Below, piece by piece: positions 8,036-11,918 of a stretch of 11,918 bases of DNA; position 1 is the stretch's first letter, and each line of letters begins with the position of its first letter. The notes below the pieces were generated by a model that saw only the letters and a list, made by a program, of their open reading frames with translations, made no database searches and was not told the DNA's origin. Both the position numbers and the translations under genes were made by a program. This DNA comes from Moraxellaceae bacterium (GTDB lineage Bacteria; Pseudomonadota; Gammaproteobacteria; Pseudomonadales; Ketobacteraceae), in contig NVVG01000095.1 in assembly GCA_002402125.1 (NCBI GenBank), positions 2,620-14,537 on the forward strand, read 5' to 3'.

Positions 8036-8452
8036 CTAACCCAACGCTGTAATAATCTTTTCTGCAAAACCTTTAAGTTTATCCTGATCTTCCATTTCTC
8101 GAGCATGGGGCCTCGCTCCTAAAATAGAACCAGGAATCACGTGGAAATGTATATGGGGCACCGATTGCCCCGCGCCTGCGCCATTTAGCTGCATGACCGT
8201 TGCGGCAGAAACCCCCATCGCAGTTTTTACCGCCTCAACAATTTTCTTAACGGTTTTGATACAGGCTGCGGCGCCTGCATCAGACAGGTCAGGTAATGTT
8301 TCTGCCGACTCTTTTGCAATAACCAGGGTATGACCATCAGCCTGAGGCATAATATCCATAAATGCGATGGTATTTTCATCTTCATACACCTTGATGCAGT
8401 CAAACTCTCCGCGGATAATTTTGGCAAAAATGTTTTCGTTATCGTAACTCAC
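8036..8452 (-). CDS. HIT (histidine triad) family nucleotide-binding protein
   Basis: This is a 138-residue HIT-superfamily hydrolase or transferase. The triad is H100-I-H102-F-H104-V-I, preceded by a glycine-rich nucleotide-binding stretch (N90-GAGAGQSVP), and the upstream DIMPQADGHTLVI (33-45) is also typical of the Hint-like branch, which hydrolyses AMP-lysine or AMP-amino-type substrates. The C-terminus after the triad is longer than in E. coli HinT and carries a charged helix. The start is GTG 8452, supported by AAGGAG six bases upstream; no ATG gives the full N-terminal HIT fold. It begins 12 bp after the permease stop, so it probably belongs to the merR-permease transcript. Its substrate is unknown. 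Confidence 0.92.
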   Translation of the reverse strand: MSYDNENIFAKIIRGEFDCIKVYEDENTIAFMDIMPQADGHTLVIAKESAETLPDLSDAGAAACIKTVKKIVEAVKTAMGVSAATVMQLNGAGAGQSVPHIHFHVIPGSILGARPHAREMEDQDKLKGFAEKIITALG

Positions 8453-8464
8453 TCGTCTCTCCTT

Positions 8465-9568
8465 TTAATGACTATTTAAATAACTTAAGTTGATTTTTTT
8501 GCTTAACGAACTCGCGCCAAATCGTACGGCCAATACAAATAACAAACCACCCGTTACCCACTCTATCCAAGGGTTCACCATTTCGTGTGTGCCGTCCACT
8601 TGAGCCAAAATATCGATATTGAACATGATTACCAGCTGATCGACCAGCAACCCGAACCCTAAGGCCGATAACACTATCCCACACAAATAGGACACAAGCG
8701 CATAACTACCCAACTCTTTTTTGACAATCGCTAAGGTCGCCATATTGGTAGCCGGTCCCGCAAGCAAGAAAACCAACACCGTACCCGGTGACAAGCCCGC
8801 CAGTAAGAATCCAGCCGCTAAAGGCGTTGATGCGGTTGCACAGATATACATGGGTATGCCCACCAACACCATCACAATCATTGCACCCAAACCACTCCCC
8901 CACTGCTGCAGAAAACTCACAGGAACATAGGTTTTTACTATAGCGGCAAAGAATAAACCAATAAAAAGCCAAAATATCATATCATTAAATATATCGGTAA
9001 ATGCATAGCGCAACCCCGATTGGGTTTTCATCCAGGCATTACTCATTATGGAAGCTTTTGATTCGACCACTTTAGTGGATGAACAGCAGGTTTTTTCCTC
9101 AATTTCCGGCTCATTTTTATCGCTAGAACAACAACTCACCTTCTGTTCTGGTTCTACGGCTAACTCTTGATCTTTGGAAAAACTAACCATTAACCCCGCA
9201 AAAATTGCACTTGAAATCGCACTTATCGGCCTAACTATCGCCATAAAAGGCCCAAGCAAGACGTAAGATATTGCGATTGAATCTGCCCCTGTTTCCGGTG
9301 TTGCGACCAAAAAGGATACCGTGGCCCCCTTTGAGGCACCACTTCGATGAATGCCAAGCGTCACCGGAATAACACTACAAGAACAAAGCGGCAATGGCGC
9401 ACCAATTAATGCAGCCTTAGTTATCGGCCAAAAACCCTTGCCTCCTAGCTGTTTTGCTACTCTTTCAGTGGATACCCAGGCATGAATCAAACCCGCAATA
9501 ATAAGACCCAAAACAAGAAACGGCGCTGATTCTAAACTTAAACTGAAAAAATTCATGAATAAATCCAT
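8465..9568 (-). CDS. SO_0444-type (DUF318/ArsP-like) permease, probable Cu/Zn-type metal efflux
   Basis: This 367-residue inner-membrane permease has two hydrophobic halves separated by a polar loop. The first half holds PLPLCSCSVIP (Cys62, Cys64), the second IPMYICATASTPLAAGF (Cys243) and GPATNMATL, the repeat motifs of this family. The central loop has two CCSS motifs (Cys146-147 and Cys161-162), a likely soft-metal binding site. A ZntR-like regulator immediately upstream and its operator point to metal export rather than to arsenite. ATG 9568 is favoured because GAAGAGG lies nine bases upstream; it starts one base after the merR stop. ATG 9577 (overlapping merR, GAGG too close) and ATG 9556 are alternatives. 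The transported metal is inferred, not shown. Confidence 0.9.
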   Translation of the reverse strand: MDLFMNFFSLSLESAPFLVLGLIIAGLIHAWVSTERVAKQLGGKGFWPITKAALIGAPLPLCSCSVIPVTLGIHRSGASKGATVSFLVATPETGADSIAISYVLLGPFMAIVRPISAISSAIFAGLMVSFSKDQELAVEPEQKVSCCSSDKNEPEIEEKTCCSSTKVVESKASIMSNAWMKTQSGLRYAFTDIFNDMIFWLFIGLFFAAIVKTYVPVSFLQQWGSGLGAMIVMVLVGIPMYICATASTPLAAGFLLAGLSPGTVLVFLLAGPATNMATLAIVKKELGSYALVSYLCGIVLSALGFGLLVDQLVIMFNIDILAQVDGTHEMVNPWIEWVTGGLLFVLAVRFGASSLSKKINLSYLNSH

Positions 9569-9569
9569 C

Positions 9570-9983
9570 TCACACATCCTCTTCGTCTAACGCATCTAAT
9601 ATTGAGCACTCGGTAGCAGGTTCGTCACCACCACAACACGCATTAGTGATCCCCGTTAGCGCCTGGTGCATTGAAGTTAACTCTGCGAGTTTATCTTCTA
9701 TGTCAGTTAACTTTGCTTCGGCTAGATCCTTTACGGATTTACATGGCTGGTTGTCTCGATCGATTTTTAATGAAAGCAACTCACGTATTTCTCGCAAGGT
9801 AAAACCGAGGGATTTAGCTCGAAGAATAAACTTAAGTTCCCGTAGCGCCCCACCGGAGTAAATACGATAACCTCCCTCGGTTCGGCCCGAAGGAATCAAT
9901 AATTTTTGCTTTTCGTAATAACGCACAGTATCTATGCGCACCCCACATTTTGAAGCTAACTCGCCAATTTGCATACTTACCAT
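9570..9983 (-). CDS. MerR family metal-responsive regulator, ZntR-like
   Basis: This 137-residue MerR protein has an N-terminal winged-helix DNA-binding domain (IGELASKCGVRIDTVRYYEK, 6-25; RTEGGYRIY, 34-42), a coiled-coil dimerisation helix (~80-110) and a metal loop. Cys81, Cys116, Cys117 and Cys126 (NACCGG...ECSILDAL) align with ZntR Cys79, Cys114, Cys115 and Cys124, suggesting Zn/Cd/Pb sensing. The position of ZntR His119 is Glu121 here, so the second zinc site or the metal preference may differ. GAGGGAG precedes ATG 9983. It is the first gene before the permease and reads from a promoter with a MerR operator, so it likely controls itself and the permease together. I leave the gene symbol blank because the metal is unproven. 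Confidence 0.92.
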   Translation of the reverse strand: MVSMQIGELASKCGVRIDTVRYYEKQKLLIPSGRTEGGYRIYSGGALRELKFILRAKSLGFTLREIRELLSLKIDRDNQPCKSVKDLAEAKLTDIEDKLAELTSMHQALTGITNACCGGDEPATECSILDALDEEDV

Positions 9984-10019
9984 AACACTCCCTCGCCAAC
10001 TCTATTGATAGTATGCACC

Positions 10020-10050
10020 ATCTTATCCCTGGAGTTTAGTCCAGGGTCAA
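10020..10050 (-). promoter_or_regulatory. MerR-type promoter/operator of the merR-permease operon
   Basis: On the minus strand TTGACC (-35, 10050-10045) and TAAGAT (-10, 10025-10020) are 19 bases apart, longer than the usual 17. Within them lies a perfect inverted repeat CCCTGGA-CTAAAC-TCCAGGG (10046-10027). This stretched spacer with a dyad between the two elements is the hallmark of promoters twisted open by MerR proteins bound to metal. It ends about 36 bases before the merR start. The match to CadR/PbrR/ZntR-type operators is by pattern, not by alignment search. Confidence 0.9.
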
Positions 10051-10190
10051 TAGATTTATAAAAGTAAATATACTTGAGCAAAATAAGCCCATTTTGGCTG
10101 ACTAGAACTGACCTATATATTTAAGGTAATGGTAAGAACTTCTTTAATTACAATGCCTAACTCCCCCTAACCGAGGGTGCCAAAAATATT

Positions 10191-11423
10191 TTAGGAAACG
10201 CCAGAAAAAACAAGGATAGAGATCCCCGATACTCGTTCCAACAACCACACAAAGGCAATTAGGAATATAATCGAGGAGCCTATTTTTAGCACGCCTTTTA
10301 CATAAAACGATGAGTTTCTTAGACAATATAATACCGGCACGGCAACACCAATCAGCAATAACTGTCCAAACTCAACACCGAGATTAAACGAAAGCAATGT
10401 CCAAGCTAGATCCTGGGTAGATAAGTCATAAGCCATTAGCCCGTTAGCAAAACCATAGCCATGCACCAGCCCTAATAACAACGTAACAATCCAGCGTGAT
10501 CGATAGATGATAGGGACTATATTATTGAGCGCAACAAGCATTATCGAGGCTGCGATAGCCACCTCAACAACGGCGCCAGCTGGTCGCCACCCCCATTCCA
10601 TCATCGACATTGTTAAGGTGACGGTATGCGCGACAGTAAATGCCGTAACCACCTTTATTACATCAAACAATACTTCTCGTAATGAGGTAGCGCCAGACCA
10701 ATCATAAGTTCGACTAACGGAAGCTGGACGCTTTAGTGTCAGCACAGAGGGTAAGATTAAGCACAAGAGAAATAACAGATGATCCAGCCCTATAAGTATG
10801 TGGTGCGCGCCCCACTGCACTCCCTTTAGCAGAACAGAGCTCGATACGTCACGATTTAAGTCTAATGTTTGTTCGCGCTGATCTTCCCAAAAATAGAATA
10901 AAGAAGACTGCTGCCCCTGCTTAACCGTTAACGTACCCTGATGGTAAGGGTTTTGATCAAAAAACAATTGGTAATTCACCAGCAAATGGCTGCCTACATT
11001 GTCACAAGTATGAGTTATTGGATAACGAATAAAATCACCGGAAGGATGTACGACAATTTCATAAGCCGAAATGCTAAGGTCACAGTACTGCTTATCCACT
11101 TCCATTCGTAACTTCTTACTCACGTACTCAGCTACAAGATCAATATCAATATCAATGTCAGCATGTTCATGCTCTGTCACTTTGCCATCGTTATTGGTAT
11201 CAATATCAAAAACGGCGATTAACTCCTGTAACGTTATCTCTATTTGTAACGAGAGCTTGTTATCCTCCGCTGTCACCTGAACATGCGCACCTTCTCCCAT
11301 TTCATGGGCAAACACTGGCATCGCGAAAATACCATTAACGCAAATACAGAATAAACAAGAGCAAACCAGGTGCAGCAAATACCGCACCGGAATGTTTATC
11401 TGAAAATACCCATAGCTACCCAT
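10191..11423 (-). CDS. HupE/UreJ-family membrane protein with EF-hand domain
   Basis: This 410-residue protein starts with a signal sequence (cut near residue 39, PVFA/HE). An extracytoplasmic part of about 160 residues follows, holding a perfect EF-hand loop D75-T-N-N-D-G-K-V-T-E-H-E86 and then an acidic DIDIDID stretch (89-95). The C-terminal half (from ~200) has about six membrane helices with HHILIGLDHLLF (207-218), a His in AFTVAHTVTL (266) and LGLVHGYGFANGL (317-329), the histidine motifs of HupE/UreJ proteins. Relatives carry nickel or cobalt for hydrogenase or urease; no such enzyme genes are in the window, so the substrate is open. ATG 11423 is preceded by a weak AGG. It is divergent from hisI, with 60 bp between the two starts. 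Confidence 0.85.
   Translation of the reverse strand: MGSYGYFQINIPVRYLLHLVCSCLFCICVNGIFAMPVFAHEMGEGAHVQVTAEDNKLSLQIEITLQELIAVFDIDTNNDGKVTEHEHADIDIDIDLVAEYVSKKLRMEVDKQYCDLSISAYEIVVHPSGDFIRYPITHTCDNVGSHLLVNYQLFFDQNPYHQGTLTVKQGQQSSLFYFWEDQREQTLDLNRDVSSSVLLKGVQWGAHHILIGLDHLLFLLCLILPSVLTLKRPASVSRTYDWSGATSLREVLFDVIKVVTAFTVAHTVTLTMSMMEWGWRPAGAVVEVAIAASIMLVALNNIVPIIYRSRWIVTLLLGLVHGYGFANGLMAYDLSTQDLAWTLLSFNLGVEFGQLLLIGVAVPVLYCLRNSSFYVKGVLKIGSSIIFLIAFVWLLERVSGISILVFSGVS
11136..11159 (-). repeat. Four hexanucleotide repeats coding the acidic (DI) run in the HupE-like protein
   Basis: On the minus strand the codons read GACATT GATATT GATATT GATCTT (11159-11136), giving D-I-D-I-D-I-D-L at residues 89-96, directly after the EF-hand. 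The units differ by one or two bases. Because the period is six, length changes would keep the reading frame. Confidence 0.6.
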
Positions 11424-11483
11424 GCATGTTACCTATAAAATCTACATTCAAAATCAATAAGCCGTCATAGAAGTCATCCCGTT

Positions 11484-11891
11484 ATGGACTATAAAACACT
11501 AGAAAATCAAAGTAAAAACACCACCCTTAGCACCACCGATGCGATCAACAACCTATTCTTTAACACAGACGGCCTGATTCCTGCTATCGCACAGCAGCAT
11601 GATACAGGGGAAGTCTTGATGATGGCATGGATGAATAAACAATCTATAGATGAAACGCTTAATACGGGTCGCGTCTGTTACTGGTCTCGTTCACGCCAAT
11701 CCTATTGGCGCAAAGGAGAGAGCTCTGGTCATATTCAAAATCTTATAGAGATGCGTGCAGATTGTGATGGAGACACGTTATTGCTGTTAGTTGATCAGCA
11801 AGGGCCGGCCTGCCACACTAATAGAAAGAACTGTTTTTACGTCTCCATAGGAAAGGACCAAGCCGAAATATTAACGGACCCTGCTATGTAA
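11484..11891 (+). CDS. hisI: Phosphoribosyl-AMP cyclohydrolase HisI
   Basis: HisI opens the purine ring of phosphoribosyl-AMP in the third step of histidine synthesis, in the cytoplasm, using zinc and magnesium. The protein has 135 residues and carries all expected motifs: WRKGESSGHIQ (75-85), DCDGD (93-97; Asp residues for Mg, Cys94 for Zn) and GPACHTNRKNCFY (107-119; Cys110 and Cys117 as zinc ligands). It is a single-domain enzyme with no HisE fusion and no hisE start visible in the last 27 bases of the window. The N-terminal ~25 residues are longer than in short homologues. The ribosome binding site before ATG 11484 is weak (GAAG, ten bases upstream). It is the only plus-strand gene and shares a 60-bp divergent region with the HupE-like gene. 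Confidence 0.96.
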   Translation: MDYKTLENQSKNTTLSTTDAINNLFFNTDGLIPAIAQQHDTGEVLMMAWMNKQSIDETLNTGRVCYWSRSRQSYWRKGESSGHIQNLIEMRADCDGDTLLLLVDQQGPACHTNRKNCFYVSIGKDQAEILTDPAM

Positions 11892-11918
11892 CCCAGGACA
11901 ATGTAACCCTGGCCCGAA

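Noticed and set aside
8472..8972. Two short minus-strand open frames inside the permease gene, which could suggest a frameshift
   Set aside because: The 367-codon permease frame is unbroken through both positions and contains the family motifs, so there is no frameshift.
10086..10099. Small hairpin AGCC/GGCT between the HupE-like gene and the merR promoter
   Set aside because: The 4-bp stem with an interrupted T-tract lies about 100 bp from the stop; too weak to call a terminator.
11424..11450. Possible Zur-type box between the HupE-like gene and hisI (ATGTTA ... CTACAT)
   Set aside because: Only four bases at each end are symmetrical when compared with the reverse complement; this is far too weak for an operator call.

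Overview
The window looks like chromosomal DNA of a Gammaproteobacterium with moderate GC content, probably aquatic or marine. This is inferred from the protein families: a YqaA-type membrane protein, a ZntR-like MerR regulator with a SO_0444-type permease, MsrA with an E. coli-like layout, a stand-alone HisI and bacterial EtfBA. I cannot name the species. Thirteen genes lie on the minus strand and only hisI, at the right end, is on the plus strand. I see no tRNA, rRNA, transposase, integrase, CRISPR array or phage gene. No gene-free stretch exceeds 300 bp.

Left part (1-4433): the 5' part of an M61-family aminopeptidase gene cut by the window edge; a degenerate sensor-kinase-like protein lacking the phosphoacceptor histidine; a class I SAM-dependent methyltransferase; and a DUF481 outer-membrane protein. 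A 70-bp array of five 14-bp imperfect tandem repeats sits between the kinase-like gene and the peptidase gene. A recognisable sigma70-type promoter precedes the methyltransferase.

Centre (4519-6882): the electron transfer flavoprotein pair etfB-etfA. The stop of etfB directly abuts the start of etfA, and a fully symmetrical intrinsic terminator follows. Upstream lies a small YqaA-like membrane protein gene, separated from etfB by a weak possible terminator.

Right part (6982-9983): msrA and a Cys-rich YkgJ-family gene overlap by 4 bp. Upstream is a compact merR-permease-HIT unit. Its promoter has a 19-bp spacer carrying a perfect 7-bp inverted repeat, the classic operator layout for metal-sensing MerR proteins. 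This supports a self-regulated metal (Zn/Cd/Pb-type) efflux operon that may also include the HIT protein gene.

Right end (10191-11918): a HupE/UreJ-type membrane protein with an unusual extracytoplasmic EF-hand, divergent from hisI, a zinc-dependent histidine biosynthesis enzyme. Several genes here have metal or redox themes, but only merR-permease is tied together by a visible regulatory site. The points most worth a second look are the pseudo-kinase, the 14-bp repeat array, the HIT gene in the metal operon and the EF-hand in the HupE-like protein.
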